Assembly: GCF_963665245.1 (NCBI RefSeq) | Contig: NZ_OY762267.1 | Location: 1,984,001-2,048,000, forward strand | Source: an uncultured Paludibaculum sp. | GTDB lineage: Bacteria; Acidobacteriota; Terriglobia; Bryobacterales; Bryobacteraceae | Direction of reading: 5' to 3' | DNA: 64,000 bases | In this document: positions 16,752-26,007 of the stretch, piece after piece | Layout of the letters: the number at the start of each line of letters is the position of its first letter | How positions within the stretch are numbered: position 1 is the first letter of the stretch | Translations under genes and position numbers: made by a program | Notes under the pieces: model-generated | Seen by the model: only the letters and a program-made list of their open reading frames with translations | The model's database searches: none | What the model was told of the DNA's origin: nothing

Positions 16752-17723
16752 GTGAGGGAGCAACGGCGGACCGGAGCATGGTCTCGATATATGGAGTTCT
16801 TCACCCTGCAGGAGTTTCGACGCCTTTGGCGGGCCAGAAGGAAAACCGCCGGAGATTTCATGGTGAATGGGTCCTCGAAGCGCTTGTACATCTGGCTCGC
16901 AGGGTCCGCCATTTCGCTGGCTCTGCTGCGCTATCGGTTCGGACTCGCTTCGACTCAGTTACCCATGTTCTTGACTCTAGGTCTACCCCTCGCTTTTCAG
17001 GCCTCAATCTTGTGCTGGTTCTTCGTCACCCCCGTACCCATGAACTTGGGTGTGTGGAATGGTCACTTAATTGTGAGAATACTCGCCGCGCCACTTCTGC
17101 AGAGATATGGCAAAGAGGCCGAACGCTATGTCAGATTTGTGGCGATCGAGCCGGCTCAGATTGTCGGCATCACCGCGTTGCGATCAGTTGTTCACTATCC
17201 GCAATCCATGCGCGCCGACTGGGTGGAAGTGAAAGAGACGTTGCGTGTGGAACTGACAAAGGAAACCGCTCGGGACCTCTCAAACGTGATCGCTGATCTT
17301 GATGCGAGGAGACGGCACGAGGGGAAGCTGACCCTCTGGCTCGCGTGGGACCTTCAGGACAATGTGGTCGGAATCGACTGGGAGAGCCGATCCCGTCCGA
17401 GCCTGGGTGACACGATATGGCGGTTGCGCAGTACTCCAGAACTCGCTGGGATTCCAATCGACGAGAAAGAGAGCACTCTAGACCTTAGGGCCGCTGATTC
17501 GATGCCGGAAACGGAACTCTGGAAGAACATGGCGGAGTTGTGCAACATCGATCGGGAGAAGGTTGCGGCATTTGTGATCATGGCCCTGAAGAACGTATCT
17601 GCCGAGGAGTCGCTGCGGATGGTAAGGGCGGCCAGAACTGCGTACTGTCGCGACGAACCGAGGGGAGGAAGCAATTGGGCTTGTGCCAGCGAAGGTAACG
17701 GCCCAATCCATCCATCTTCGTAA
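16752..17723 (+). CDS. Membrane protein of unknown function
   Basis: Up to 323 residues from GTG at 16752; ATG at 16791 (MEFFTLQEF) or 16860 are alternatives, none with a good ribosome binding site. Two hydrophobic helices lie at about residues 47-65 and 70-95 from the first start, followed by a long soluble, charged C-terminal region with acidic and tryptophan-containing segments (LTLWLAWDLQDNVVGIDW). I do not recognise the family. It is convergent with the GNAT gene ending at 17756. Confidence 0.6.
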   Translation: MREQRRTGAWSRYMEFFTLQEFRRLWRARRKTAGDFMVNGSSKRLYIWLAGSAISLALLRYRFGLASTQLPMFLTLGLPLAFQASILCWFFVTPVPMNLGVWNGHLIVRILAAPLLQRYGKEAERYVRFVAIEPAQIVGITALRSVVHYPQSMRADWVEVKETLRVELTKETARDLSNVIADLDARRRHEGKLTLWLAWDLQDNVVGIDWESRSRPSLGDTIWRLRSTPELAGIPIDEKESTLDLRAADSMPETELWKNMAELCNIDREKVAAFVIMALKNVSAEESLRMVRAARTAYCRDEPRGGSNWACASEGNGPIHPSS

Positions 17724-17755
17724 ACTTCCGCGACAGATGCGAGTCCGAGACAAAC

Positions 17756-18226
17756 TCATGCCCCTGGCGACCGAAGATCCAGCCGGTATCGACATTTCCG
17801 TCTGTGCCCGCTCCGATGGATGATACAGTTCTCCGGCACATCCACGATCTCCACAAACTCCGCGCCGGCAAGTTCAGCACTTCTCCTGGAGCCCGCGTTC
17901 TCTGGATCGCAGGTGATCCACAGGACCTCGAACTGAAGTTGCCGTGCAATCGGCGCCAGCAGCCGAACACTCCGAGCGGCATAACGATGGCCTCGGTAGG
18001 CCGGGTACACGCTGTACCCGATGTGACCGGCATAGAGCTCGATATGAGCGGTGGACCCAGCGCGCAAATTGATGCCGCCGAGTTCCTCTCCCGTCTGCAC
18101 ATGAACCATACGGAAGAAATACGTCGGCACTTTGTGCACGGGATGCGGCGCAAACTTCACAAACTCCAGCCGGAGTTCACCGTCCTCAAGCCGAACGAAA
18201 GCGAGGTCGTCCATCTTCACATCCAT
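17756..18226 (-). CDS. GNAT-family N-acetyltransferase
   Basis: 156 residues. The acetyl-CoA-binding core is seen as HIGYSVYPAYRGHRYAARSV (motif A with the R-G-H-R-Y-A turn), followed by LWITCDPENAGSRRSAELAGAEFVE, the usual motif B with Asn and a C-terminal 'aged' substrate helix. It is close to the predicted acetyltransferase group COG3981. It probably acetylates an amine on a small molecule or protein in the cytoplasm; substrate is unknown. It is followed on its 3' side by the convergent membrane protein. Confidence 0.85.
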   Translation of the reverse strand: MDVKMDDLAFVRLEDGELRLEFVKFAPHPVHKVPTYFFRMVHVQTGEELGGINLRAGSTAHIELYAGHIGYSVYPAYRGHRYAARSVRLLAPIARQLQFEVLWITCDPENAGSRRSAELAGAEFVEIVDVPENCIIHRSGHRRKCRYRLDLRSPGA

Positions 18227-18507
18227 GATCGCAAGTCACCGCCACAGTCGCCCCCAGTGTCGCAGTGTCGCCCCTCAGTTGCGACGCCTTCTAGGCCATG
18301 TCCTGGTTCCGGGTGTCATCCGGCTGGCGAAACACGATCGGAAGGTGCGCCTGACTGGAGAAGGCGAACCCTCAATAGCAGCCAATCGAATTCCTTCGCG
18401 ATCGCCTCCAAAGCGATAGGATCAAAGGCACAGCGGAGCAACTGGGGCCCTCTATCTCGGACCGGAAAGCCGGAACCGCGCCGCCGGCCGCAAACAGTAG
18501 GGTGCGG
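18227..18507. other. Intergenic stretch, no gene seen
   Basis: 281 bp between two minus-strand genes. It contains the imperfectly repeated word GCGAC(A/T)CTG near 18240-18270 but no open frame with a ribosome binding site and no clear hairpin. Confidence 0.45.
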
Positions 18508-20028
18508 CTACGGCTTGCCCGCCGCGCAGACGAAACTCGTCGCATCATTCGTGCTGCCCGTCCCTTTGTAAACGGCCACCAGCGGGTATGCGCAGATGGG
18601 GCGCTGAACGGCAACACCTTTCGCCTTGTTGTCCTCGACGTACTTCGTAGCAACCATCATTTCAGGCGGGATGCCGCGCTCCACCCAGTCAACGACGGCG
18701 CCCAACGCATCGAAGCTGTTCGGACCGGAGCCTCCACCGCAGTGCGCCATCCCGGGAACCATGAAGAGCCGATAGAAAGTGCTCACGTCCACCAGTCGCT
18801 CGCGGGAAATCACTGACCCCAAGTACTTTGTCGCTTCCTCGGGAACCACCAGCGAGTCGGCCCAGCCATGATAGGCGATCAACTTGTGCCCCATCTTCCG
18901 GAACTGTTTCAGGTCGGGAGCGGTTGCGTTTACGGTCTTCGCAAGTCTTGCATCGAGAGTTGCCACGTCACGGTCGAAATCGAACTTGCGCCAGTCCCAC
19001 TCCGCGCCCCATACCCACTGAAAAATGGGCGCGTAGGGCGCCGCACTCGGAGCGGCACGGGGCGTACTGAAACCCGCCCACCCCAACTCGCTGCCTCGAG
19101 GAGTGCCGGGATAGATTTGCTCACCCGTTCGCGCATTCACCGGCCCCTCATAGATGCGTCGAACTGTTTGGACCTGTGCTTTGGTGAGACAACCGTCATT
19201 GTCCGGGCCGGTGCACTCTAGAGACGCAGGATCGAATTCGCATCTTCGCGGATCGTCCAGCCAGCCGTCCCGGACTTCGTCCTTCCCGTCGCAGGCGGCG
19301 AGCACAGCATTCGCCAACGTGGCCAGCTTTGCGGTGGAGAGGGCAGACGCAGGCTCCTTCTGCGCGACGGCGAAGTTCCAGAGGATGCTGGTGTGGACCC
19401 GGGTGCGATTGTTCGCGGCCCCACCCGCAACAATTCCGTCATAGTCGGCAGGGTATTTCTGCGCTTCCATCAGCGCCTGCTCGCCGCCGGTGGAGCACCC
19501 GGTGAAGTAGGCGTGCTGAGCGCTCCGTCCATAGAACGCATGGACGATTCGCTTCGCTACCAAAGTCATCTCATGGGTTGCACGATAACCCCAGTCAGCC
19601 CACTTTTCAGGATGACCGATAAAGGCCGCGGCATTCGAACCTGGCGGCGTGGAGGTCCCCATATCGGTGTTGGCGACCGCATAGCCGGACCGCACCCCCG
19701 CAGCGAGCGAGGGATAGATGATCCGCCCCGCAAGACCGCCATTGCCCGTACCCAGGAAGCGGCCGTTCCACCCGTTGGCCGGCATCCACACCTCAATGCG
19801 GATGTACGAATCCGCGGTTGGCTTCAGGGTGGCAGCCACCCTGCAGAACGCAGGCAGCCCTGCGATCGGTGCGCCTCCGGGCGGACTGAACGCGCCACCC
19901 CCCACCGGTTCGGCCAACGTGATCTCCGCAGCCACTGTCTTCAGGCCGAGGAGATCGGTGCAGTCCGATGCCGACACCGGCAGCAGTGCCAGTGACATGG
20001 CTCCCGCCATCGCGCAAAAACAGTTCAT
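18508..20028 (-). CDS. Tannase/feruloyl esterase family secreted hydrolase
   Basis: 506 residues with a signal peptide (about 1-20). The tannase-family alpha/beta-hydrolase pattern is clear: NGRFLGTGNGGLAG (89-101), catalytic Ser179 in GCSTGGEQ, DYDGIVAGGAANN, acidic residue in the GWADSLVVPE segment and His in the GMAHCGGGSGP segment. Cysteines flank the active site (C178 and MAHC), as in the CS-D-HC arrangement of this family. It likely hydrolyses gallate or feruloyl esters from plant material outside the cytoplasm. Length is normal for the family (about 500-550). Confidence 0.92.
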   Translation of the reverse strand: MNCFCAMAGAMSLALLPVSASDCTDLLGLKTVAAEITLAEPVGGGAFSPPGGAPIAGLPAFCRVAATLKPTADSYIRIEVWMPANGWNGRFLGTGNGGLAGRIIYPSLAAGVRSGYAVANTDMGTSTPPGSNAAAFIGHPEKWADWGYRATHEMTLVAKRIVHAFYGRSAQHAYFTGCSTGGEQALMEAQKYPADYDGIVAGGAANNRTRVHTSILWNFAVAQKEPASALSTAKLATLANAVLAACDGKDEVRDGWLDDPRRCEFDPASLECTGPDNDGCLTKAQVQTVRRIYEGPVNARTGEQIYPGTPRGSELGWAGFSTPRAAPSAAPYAPIFQWVWGAEWDWRKFDFDRDVATLDARLAKTVNATAPDLKQFRKMGHKLIAYHGWADSLVVPEEATKYLGSVISRERLVDVSTFYRLFMVPGMAHCGGGSGPNSFDALGAVVDWVERGIPPEMMVATKYVEDNKAKGVAVQRPICAYPLVAVYKGTGSTNDATSFVCAAGKP

Positions 20029-20257
20029 AGGCTCAAGACTAATATGACAGCGCCAGCAGAATGTCCCCAGTCACCAGGACACGGCAACACACAGCCCGCC
20101 ACGACAATACCTTGATCAGCTCCGCCGCCGGTTCACCATCTTACCCACGTGGAATCAATAGCTTGGCGAGATACCCTACCAGCCCCTCCCAAACAATGGA
20201 AATAAGGATGGCCCAAGCCACCCCAATGTTTGACTCCCAAGGAAAGGAAACTCCACC

Positions 20258-21040
20258 ATGGCATCCGCCGCCCAGATCATCGCCAACCGCGCCAACGCGC
20301 AACACTCCACCGGCCCCCGCTCCGAACAGGGCAAAGCCCGCTCGGCCCAGAACAACCTCCGCTACGGATTCCGCTCGCAATCCGTCCTGCTCCCCGGCGA
20401 CGACCCCGCCGAATACGAGGAACTCCTCGACGAACTGACCACCCACTTCGACGTCCAGGATCTCTCCGACCAACGTTTCGTCCGCGAGATGGCCGATGCC
20501 GAATGGCGCCTCCGCCGCGTCCGAGCCCACCAGGAAGTCCTGCTCACGGCAAAGATCGAGGAACTTGCCGCCGCCCGCCCCACCCTCACCCCCGTCCACC
20601 TCCAGGCGCTGGCCTTCGACTCGCTCCACCGCGACACGACGTTCGCCCGGTTTCTGACGTACGAAGCCAAATTCGAACGCCAATACGAGCGCGCCTACCA
20701 GGGCTGGATGCAAACCAAGGAGAAGCTCAGCCGCCATCGCGCCCGCGAGATCAGCTCGCAGTTCGAAGCCTCACTGATCCTGCCAAAACGGACGGACGAA
20801 CCCAATTCCGGCCATAAGCCCACGGTCGTCGTCCCCGAACCCACAATCGAAGCCAATGCGCAGACGTCTTCTGTCCGACCCGTCAAGGCCATGGCCCCAG
20901 AACCTCAGGCCATTCCCCGCAGCGCCCCCTGCCCCTGTGGATCGGGCGAAAAGTACAAGCGCTGTTGCGGCCGTAACGCCCCGGCCGTCCTCGACCACAG
21001 CTCCGGCGTCTCGTCCGTCGCCAGAACGCAGTCGGCCTGA
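20258..21040 (+). CDS. SEC-C motif protein with acidobacterial N-terminal signature
   Basis: 260 residues. The N-terminus has NRANAQHSTGPRSEQGKARS with ...NNLRYGFRSQSVLLPGDDPAEYEELL, a signature common in Acidobacteria and Planctomycetes. The middle is helical and charged. The C-terminus carries the zinc-binding SEC-C motif PCPCGSGEKYKRCCG (near 228-242), of the kind that ends SecA. Function is unknown; SEC-C motifs bind zinc and often SecB or translation partners. The start follows AAGGAAA at an adequate distance. It shows no link to its neighbours. Confidence 0.85.
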   Translation: MASAAQIIANRANAQHSTGPRSEQGKARSAQNNLRYGFRSQSVLLPGDDPAEYEELLDELTTHFDVQDLSDQRFVREMADAEWRLRRVRAHQEVLLTAKIEELAAARPTLTPVHLQALAFDSLHRDTTFARFLTYEAKFERQYERAYQGWMQTKEKLSRHRAREISSQFEASLILPKRTDEPNSGHKPTVVVPEPTIEANAQTSSVRPVKAMAPEPQAIPRSAPCPCGSGEKYKRCCGRNAPAVLDHSSGVSSVARTQSA

Positions 21041-21349
21041 CCTGGCCCCATCCGGAGCCGCCTTCGCCTGGAAGCCACGGCCGCACCACGCGTCCACCAG
21101 CTCTTTGACTCCTAAACCGCTCACTCCAGCACACGACAACTGTGTCTCGGGCAGCCTGGCAAGCCGCCCGAGCCGCGATGGTCACCCGCCCCTTCGGTGA
21201 AAATCATTCCAAAGGCGCATGGCTACAACTCATTGAACACAAAGGAAGGTGCTTCCCCGGCAGTGAGAGCCCACGCACGGCCGCCGTCCCACCCGGAACC
21301 CCAGCCCTCCGGCGCGCATCTCTACTGCAGGTCCCGTTACACCCGCGCC

Positions 21350-22321
21350 ATGCAAGCAGACGTCGCCATCACCCGAAGATCCTGGCTCACCGCCGCCGCT
21401 GGCCTTTCCTGCACGGTCACCGCCTCGGCTCAGCCGCCCCAGCCCGCGGAACCCGACTCGCCGCCCATCTTCTCTTCCAGCGTTCGGGTCGTCAGCCTCC
21501 TTGCAACGGTCGCCACCAAAAAGGGCGAGATCATCCGCGACCTCACCAAGGACGACTTCACCCTCCTGGAAGACGGCCGCCGCCAGACCATCCGCTACTT
21601 CTCTCGCGAGACCGACCTCCCCCTCACCCTTGGTCTCCTCATCGACACCTCCATGAGCCAGGAGAAGGTCCTCGACAAGGAGCGCGGAGCCTCCTTCCGT
21701 TTCATCGATCAGGTCCTCCGCGACACCAAGGATCAGTTCTTCATCCTGCAGTTCGACATGGGTGTCTACGTCCGCCAGAAGCTCACCGCCTCGCGCAAGG
21801 AACTCGACGAGGCTCTGTCTTACGTCGACACGCCCACCCGCCGCGAACTCAGCATGCCCAGCGGAGCCGGCACCCGCCTCTACGACGCCGTCGTCGTCTC
21901 CTGCCGGGACGTCATGAAGGATCGCCGCGACCGCAAGGCCATCATTATCATGTCCGACGGCGTCGACACCGGCAGCCAGGCTACCTTCGACGAATCGCTC
22001 GAAGTCGCACAGCGCAACGATACCCTCATCTACTCCATCTACTTCTCCGACAGTGGAGCCTACTTCGGCGGCGCACCCGACGGACGCCGGGTCCTGGAGC
22101 GCCTCGCCCGCGACACCGGAGGCGGCTTCTTCGAAGTCACTAAAAAGCGCGGCATCGAGCAGATCTTCGCCACGATCCAGGACGAACTCCGCAGCCAGTA
22201 CAGCATGGGTTTCGTCTCCGACGTCCCCGTCACCGTCCACGGCTTCCGCAAGCTCCAGTTGACCGCGAAAACCAAAGGCCTCCAAGTCCAAGCCCGGGAC
22301 CGCTACTGGGCCGCCCGCTAG
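21350..22321 (+). CDS. VWFA-related protein with Tat-like signal
   Basis: 323 residues from ATG at 21350; the open frame extends upstream but is proline/arginine-rich and does not look coding. The N-terminus has a twin-arginine-like leader (TRRSWLTAAAGL... TASA). The mature protein matches the VWFA-related acidobacterial domain (TIGR03436-like): FTLLEDGRRQTIRYF, MIDAS motif DTSMS (LLIDTSMSQEK), IIIMSDGVDTGS, GGGFFEVTKK, LRSQYSMGF. Such proteins are abundant in Acidobacteria and presumed to bind metal-dependent protein ligands in the periplasm; true function unknown. Confidence 0.85.
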   Translation: MQADVAITRRSWLTAAAGLSCTVTASAQPPQPAEPDSPPIFSSSVRVVSLLATVATKKGEIIRDLTKDDFTLLEDGRRQTIRYFSRETDLPLTLGLLIDTSMSQEKVLDKERGASFRFIDQVLRDTKDQFFILQFDMGVYVRQKLTASRKELDEALSYVDTPTRRELSMPSGAGTRLYDAVVVSCRDVMKDRRDRKAIIIMSDGVDTGSQATFDESLEVAQRNDTLIYSIYFSDSGAYFGGAPDGRRVLERLARDTGGGFFEVTKKRGIEQIFATIQDELRSQYSMGFVSDVPVTVHGFRKLQLTAKTKGLQVQARDRYWAAR

Positions 22322-22328
22322 CCCCGGC

Positions 22329-22410
22329 GGGGACGTTCATCCCCTGTCCCAAAAGAAAACAGATCAGAATCCCAACGGAGCTCGAACGTGGACAGGGTGT
22401 GAACGTCCCC
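22329..22410. terminator. Imperfect 21-bp inverted repeat after the VWFA gene
   Basis: The arms at 22329-22349 and 22390-22410 are complementary at 19 of 21 positions, starting GGGGACGTTCATC and ending GTGAACGTCCCC, with a 40-bp purine-rich loop. It begins 8 bp after the stop codon at 22321. It may be a terminator for that gene or a copy of a dispersed palindromic repeat; only one copy was seen here. Confidence 0.55.
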
Positions 22411-22475
22411 CAGCCACTGGATCCCCCAGCTCCAAGGAAACAGCCATCCGCCCCCCGCCAATGCGAAGATGAACT

Positions 22476-23114
22476 GTGCAGTTTGAGGACGAATTACAGC
22501 AGGTTCTGCCCCCCGACCTCCCCAACCGGGCAGAGTTGGTCACCAAGGCCGCGGGCCATCTCCGGCTCATCGTCGAGACGAACGAACAGTTCAATCTCAC
22601 GCGGATCACCAGCCCCCGCGAAGCCGCTATCAAGCACGTGCTGGACTCCGTCCTCCCCTGGCGCCTCTTCGAAAAGGCGAGCCTGGTTCTCGACGCCGGC
22701 ACCGGACCCGGTTTCCCCGGCCTCCCCCTCGCCATCGTCCTCCCGCACATCCGCTTCGTCCTCGCCGAGTCCACGCAGAAGAAAGCCGCTTTCGTCGAGT
22801 CCGCCGCGAACCGCCTCGGAATCGCGAACGTGGAGGTCATGCCCCTACGCGCCGAGGACGTCCTGAAAAAGGCCCGCGTGGATCTCATCACGGCCCGGGC
22901 TGTCGCCCCTTTGACTCGGGCCGCTGCTCTCTTCGGTCCGGCAGTCCGCGCTGGCGCTCGCGCCCTGCTCTATAAAGGGCCCGATGCCGAACTGGAGATC
23001 GCCGAGGCAGCAACAGAGTCCCGGAAACGGCAGGTTCGGATGCAGATTGTCACTCGCTACGACCTCCCCGATGCCCAGGGCACGCGCTGTGTCGTGGAGA
23101 TGACACGCGTCTAG
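22476..23114 (+). CDS. rsmG: RsmG (GidB), 16S rRNA G527 N7-methyltransferase
   Basis: 212 residues. Transfers a methyl group from SAM to N7 of G527 in 16S rRNA. Visible are NLTRI (40-44), HVLDSVL (54-60), the SAM-binding motif LDAGTGPGFPGLPLAI (72-87), AESTQKKAAFV and the family-specific ARAVAPL (140-146). Length is normal (about 200-215). Start is GTG at 22476; the residues before the helix are short, so a slightly different start is possible. It is often next to parA/parB or mnmG, but not here. Confidence 0.93.
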   Translation: MQFEDELQQVLPPDLPNRAELVTKAAGHLRLIVETNEQFNLTRITSPREAAIKHVLDSVLPWRLFEKASLVLDAGTGPGFPGLPLAIVLPHIRFVLAESTQKKAAFVESAANRLGIANVEVMPLRAEDVLKKARVDLITARAVAPLTRAAALFGPAVRAGARALLYKGPDAELEIAEAATESRKRQVRMQIVTRYDLPDAQGTRCVVEMTRV

Positions 23115-23444
23115 CCGCCTCTTGCTGGCGTTCGTTGTGTAATAAATACTACACTGGACAAGCGGGCCGGACGCTGCCCCTGGGACCTGAGTATTAAGGT
23201 TCCAATGCGGAGGGGTATACTCCGGATCGGCGGCCAAGGCCCGCAGCTCGCGTGAGGCCGATGACACTCGGCAACCGTCGGACTCGCGAGCCAGCCCGAA
23301 AGCCCGGTAAGTGCCACACACGGTTTTCCTGGTTTTGACCGAGTAACCTGTCGCCATCTTGTAAGGCCCTTTCGCCGGTGGATTTCACCGGATTGATATG
23401 ATGGCGGCCGAGCGGCGGGGCGATCCGCCTAGAGGGTTACAGCT
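23115..23444. other. Intergenic region with several predicted hairpins; structured RNA leader possible
   Basis: 330 bp between rsmG and the GH140 gene. It holds an AT-rich palindrome at 23137-23154 (GTGTA...TACAC), a GCTCGCG/CGCGAGC stem enclosing GATGACACTCGGCAACC (about 23247-23292), and a perfect hairpin CCGGTG-GATTT-CACCGG at 23375-23391 about 54 bp before the start codon. The GGCAACC word recalls SAM-clan riboswitch cores, but the rest does not fit and the downstream gene is not a methionine gene. Confidence 0.35.
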
Positions 23445-24875
23445 ATGCGTTCCACGGCAATTCTGGTCCTGATGAGTCTGACGGCAGCGCTCCTGCCGGG
23501 CGCGGCGCCCCCGAAAGCGTTACCGCGATTGAAGGTAAGCGAGAACAGACGGTTTCTGGTGACGGACGACGGGCGTCCTTTCTTCTATCTGGCCGATACG
23601 GCATGGGAACTGTTTCACCGGCTCAACCGGGAACAGGCCGTCCACTACCTGGACATCCGCGCCGCCCAGCGCTTCACTGCCATCCAGGCCGTGGCGCTCG
23701 CCGAAGAGTATGGCATCACCGAGCCCAATGCCTACGGCGACCTCCCTCTCATCGATACCGATCCCTCTCGCCCTGCGGTCACCCTCGGCGCCAAGCCGGG
23801 CGATCCCAAGCAATACGACTACTGGGATCACGTCGACTACATCGTCGACCAGGCCAATGCCCGGGGGCTGTACATCGCGATGCTGCCGACATGGGGTAGC
23901 TGGGTCAACAGCGGTGGCACCCGCGACCACGCCTACCTCACGCCACAGAACGCCCAGGCCTATGGTGAGTTCCTTGGCAAGCGCTACGCCAAGAAGGGCA
24001 TTATCTGGGTGCTGGGCGGCGACCGCAATCCCGCCGGTGTCGAAGCCACCTGGCGCGCTCTCGCCAAGGGGATTGCCATCGGTGTCAGCGGGAAGGAAGA
24101 CTACGATGCCGTCCTGATGACCTTCCATCCCCGCGGCGGCCAGACCTCTTCCACTGACTTCCACAACGACGCTTGGCTCGACTTCAACATGCAACAGGAT
24201 GGGCACGGGATTCCCGGCGTCGCCAAGTCGTGGCTCAAAATCGCAGCCGACTACAACCGCACGCCCATCAAGCCCGTCCTCGATGGCGAACCGCTCTACG
24301 AAGACCACCCCCTCGCCTTCCGCGCCAAGGACTTCGGCTACTCGCTAGACGCCCACATCCGCCAGTACGCCTACTGGGACACCTTCTCGGGAGCCTGCGG
24401 CCACACCTATGGCAACCACGCCATCTGGCAGTTCTTCCAGCCCGGCCGCAAGCGCGTCAACGGCCCACTCATGCATTGGGAGCAGGCCGCTGTCCGCCCC
24501 GGTGCCGCCGAAATGCAATATGTGCGCGCGCTGCTTGAGTCCCGGCCTTACCTCTCTCGCGTCCCTGACCAAGCCCTGGTCGTGGACGCACTGGACGGCG
24601 CCGACTACATCGCCGCCACGCGCGGCGACGGCTATGCTTTCTACTACAGCGCCCAGGGCCGCAAAATCAAAGCCCACCTGGGCAAGATCTCCGGCACGTC
24701 ATTGAAAGCCTGGTGGTATAACCCTCGCGACGGCTCCGCGGAAGATGCCGGCACGGTTCAGAACAGCGGCGATCAGGAGTTCACGCCACCCTCGGAAGGC
24801 TTCAGCAGCGATTGGGTGCTGGTGCTCGACGACGCCTCCAAGGGCTTCGCCGCCCCGGGTACTGCGGCGCGTTGA
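23445..24875 (+). CDS. GH140-like glycoside hydrolase (apiosidase-like, DUF4038)
   Basis: 476 residues with a signal peptide (about 1-20). The TIM-barrel DUF4038 domain is seen: FFYLADTAWELFHRL (46-60), AIQAVALAEEYG, TWGSWVN, WVLGGDRNP with Asp193, and LDGEPLYED with Glu282; a C-terminal collagen-binding-like beta domain (LKAWWYNPRDGSAEDAGTVQ...) follows. In the GH140 apiosidase BT1012 the catalytic pair is an Asp and a Glu about 90 residues apart, which fits here. It probably cleaves apiose or related sugars from pectic side chains. Its 3' end overlaps the convergent PepSY gene by 103 bp. Confidence 0.88.
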   Translation: MRSTAILVLMSLTAALLPGAAPPKALPRLKVSENRRFLVTDDGRPFFYLADTAWELFHRLNREQAVHYLDIRAAQRFTAIQAVALAEEYGITEPNAYGDLPLIDTDPSRPAVTLGAKPGDPKQYDYWDHVDYIVDQANARGLYIAMLPTWGSWVNSGGTRDHAYLTPQNAQAYGEFLGKRYAKKGIIWVLGGDRNPAGVEATWRALAKGIAIGVSGKEDYDAVLMTFHPRGGQTSSTDFHNDAWLDFNMQQDGHGIPGVAKSWLKIAADYNRTPIKPVLDGEPLYEDHPLAFRAKDFGYSLDAHIRQYAYWDTFSGACGHTYGNHAIWQFFQPGRKRVNGPLMHWEQAAVRPGAAEMQYVRALLESRPYLSRVPDQALVVDALDGADYIAATRGDGYAFYYSAQGRKIKAHLGKISGTSLKAWWYNPRDGSAEDAGTVQNSGDQEFTPPSEGFSSDWVLVLDDASKGFAAPGTAAR

Positions 24876-26005
24876 TCCACCACCTTGTGGCGCAGCACAC
24901 GGTTCCACCACATCATGGTGGCGGTGACGAAGAGCAGCGCCGGCGTCAGGCCTAGCACCGACCATAGAATCCGGATGGGCAAGCCGCCGAAGAGGCCGAA
25001 GTGCAGCGGCACGATCCAGCGGATGACCTCGTCGCCCGCCGACGCGCTCAGGCCCCTATGCCAAGTGCCAAGATAGGCGCCGGACGTCCGGTCGAAATAG
25101 AGATAGTCGCAGTTCTGCTTCGTTCCTGGTGTATCGCGGGCCATGAAGACGATATAGGTCGACCGCTTACCCGCGGGCAGTTGCAGGCCGAAGAACCGCC
25201 CATTGGGGACACGCTCCGCGGCGTCCGCGATCATCTTCTCCACCTCCGGCTTGGTCGATGCCACGCCTGGCCGCGACTCCGGGACCATCAGTGAACTCAC
25301 CGGGGAGAGTCGGTGAATCCAGCCGTTTACCTGCTGCGAGAAGCCGAAATAGAACCCGGTGAGCGCCCACATCGCGAGCAGGCCCGCGGTCCAGAATCCG
25401 GCGGCGGAGTGGATCTCCCAATTGATGCGCCGCCAGTTGCGGCCAAAGTCCACCATCAGCGAGCGGGTCCAGCGCACGGCTCCGGGCCACCAAAGCACAA
25501 TGCCCGTGACACAGAGCAGAAACAGCATCACCGCCCCAACACCATTCACCGTCCGCCCCGTTCGACCGGAGAAGAGATTGAAGTGCAGATCCTGGAGCCA
25601 GCGCACGGCTGAAGTGGACGAAGTCGTCGAAGCGGCCAGGGTTGCCGAGACCGGGTGCAGGTAGGCGTGCAGCACGTCGTCGCCCCGCTTCATGTACACC
25701 ACCGCCGTGGGCCGATGGCTTGTGGGCCCGTAGAGAGCCGTCGCCTGGCGCTCCGGAAAGGCTCGTCGCGCCGCGGCCAGAAGGGCGGACGCGGGAGCCG
25801 GTGCGCCCGCCTTCTGGTCAGCAGCTTCGATCTCGGGGTGGAGCAAACCCTCGAGTTCGTCCGCAAATACAAGCGCGGAGCCCGTGACACCCATCACCAG
25901 GACATAGAGCCCCAGCCCCAGGCCCACCCACAGGTGAACCTGGAACAGGAGCTTTCGGAGCCCCGACTGCCGGGGGCGTTGTAGAAACTGCCGGAACGCA
26001 CCCAT
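24773..26005 (-). CDS. PepSY-associated membrane protein (iron-uptake type)
   Basis: 410 residues. PepSY_TM architecture: a first membrane helix after FQVHLWVGLGLGLYVLVMGVTGSALVF, a periplasmic PepSY-like domain, VRWLQDLHFNLFSGRTGRTVNGVGAVMLFLLCVTGIVLWW, INWEIHSAAGFWTAGLLAMW, and a last helix near WIVPLHFGLFGGLPIRILWSVLG, with the membrane-associated histidines typical of the family. Proteins of this type sit beside TonB receptors and are thought to help siderophore-iron reduction or release. It is 2 bp downstream of the TonB receptor gene, so one operon is likely. The C-terminal tail is variable and overlaps the GH140 gene. Confidence 0.88.
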   Translation of the reverse strand: MGAFRQFLQRPRQSGLRKLLFQVHLWVGLGLGLYVLVMGVTGSALVFADELEGLLHPEIEAADQKAGAPAPASALLAAARRAFPERQATALYGPTSHRPTAVVYMKRGDDVLHAYLHPVSATLAASTTSSTSAVRWLQDLHFNLFSGRTGRTVNGVGAVMLFLLCVTGIVLWWPGAVRWTRSLMVDFGRNWRRINWEIHSAAGFWTAGLLAMWALTGFYFGFSQQVNGWIHRLSPVSSLMVPESRPGVASTKPEVEKMIADAAERVPNGRFFGLQLPAGKRSTYIVFMARDTPGTKQNCDYLYFDRTSGAYLGTWHRGLSASAGDEVIRWIVPLHFGLFGGLPIRILWSVLGLTPALLFVTATMMWWNRVLRHKVVDQRAAVPGAAKPLEASSSTSTQSLLKPSEGGVNS

Positions 26006-26007
26006 GG

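Noticed and set aside
23230..23330. SAM-I riboswitch
   Set aside because: Only the GATGA...GGCAACC core resembles it; the closing P1 stem and the AAGGTGCTAA-like part are not in place, and the next gene is a glycosidase.
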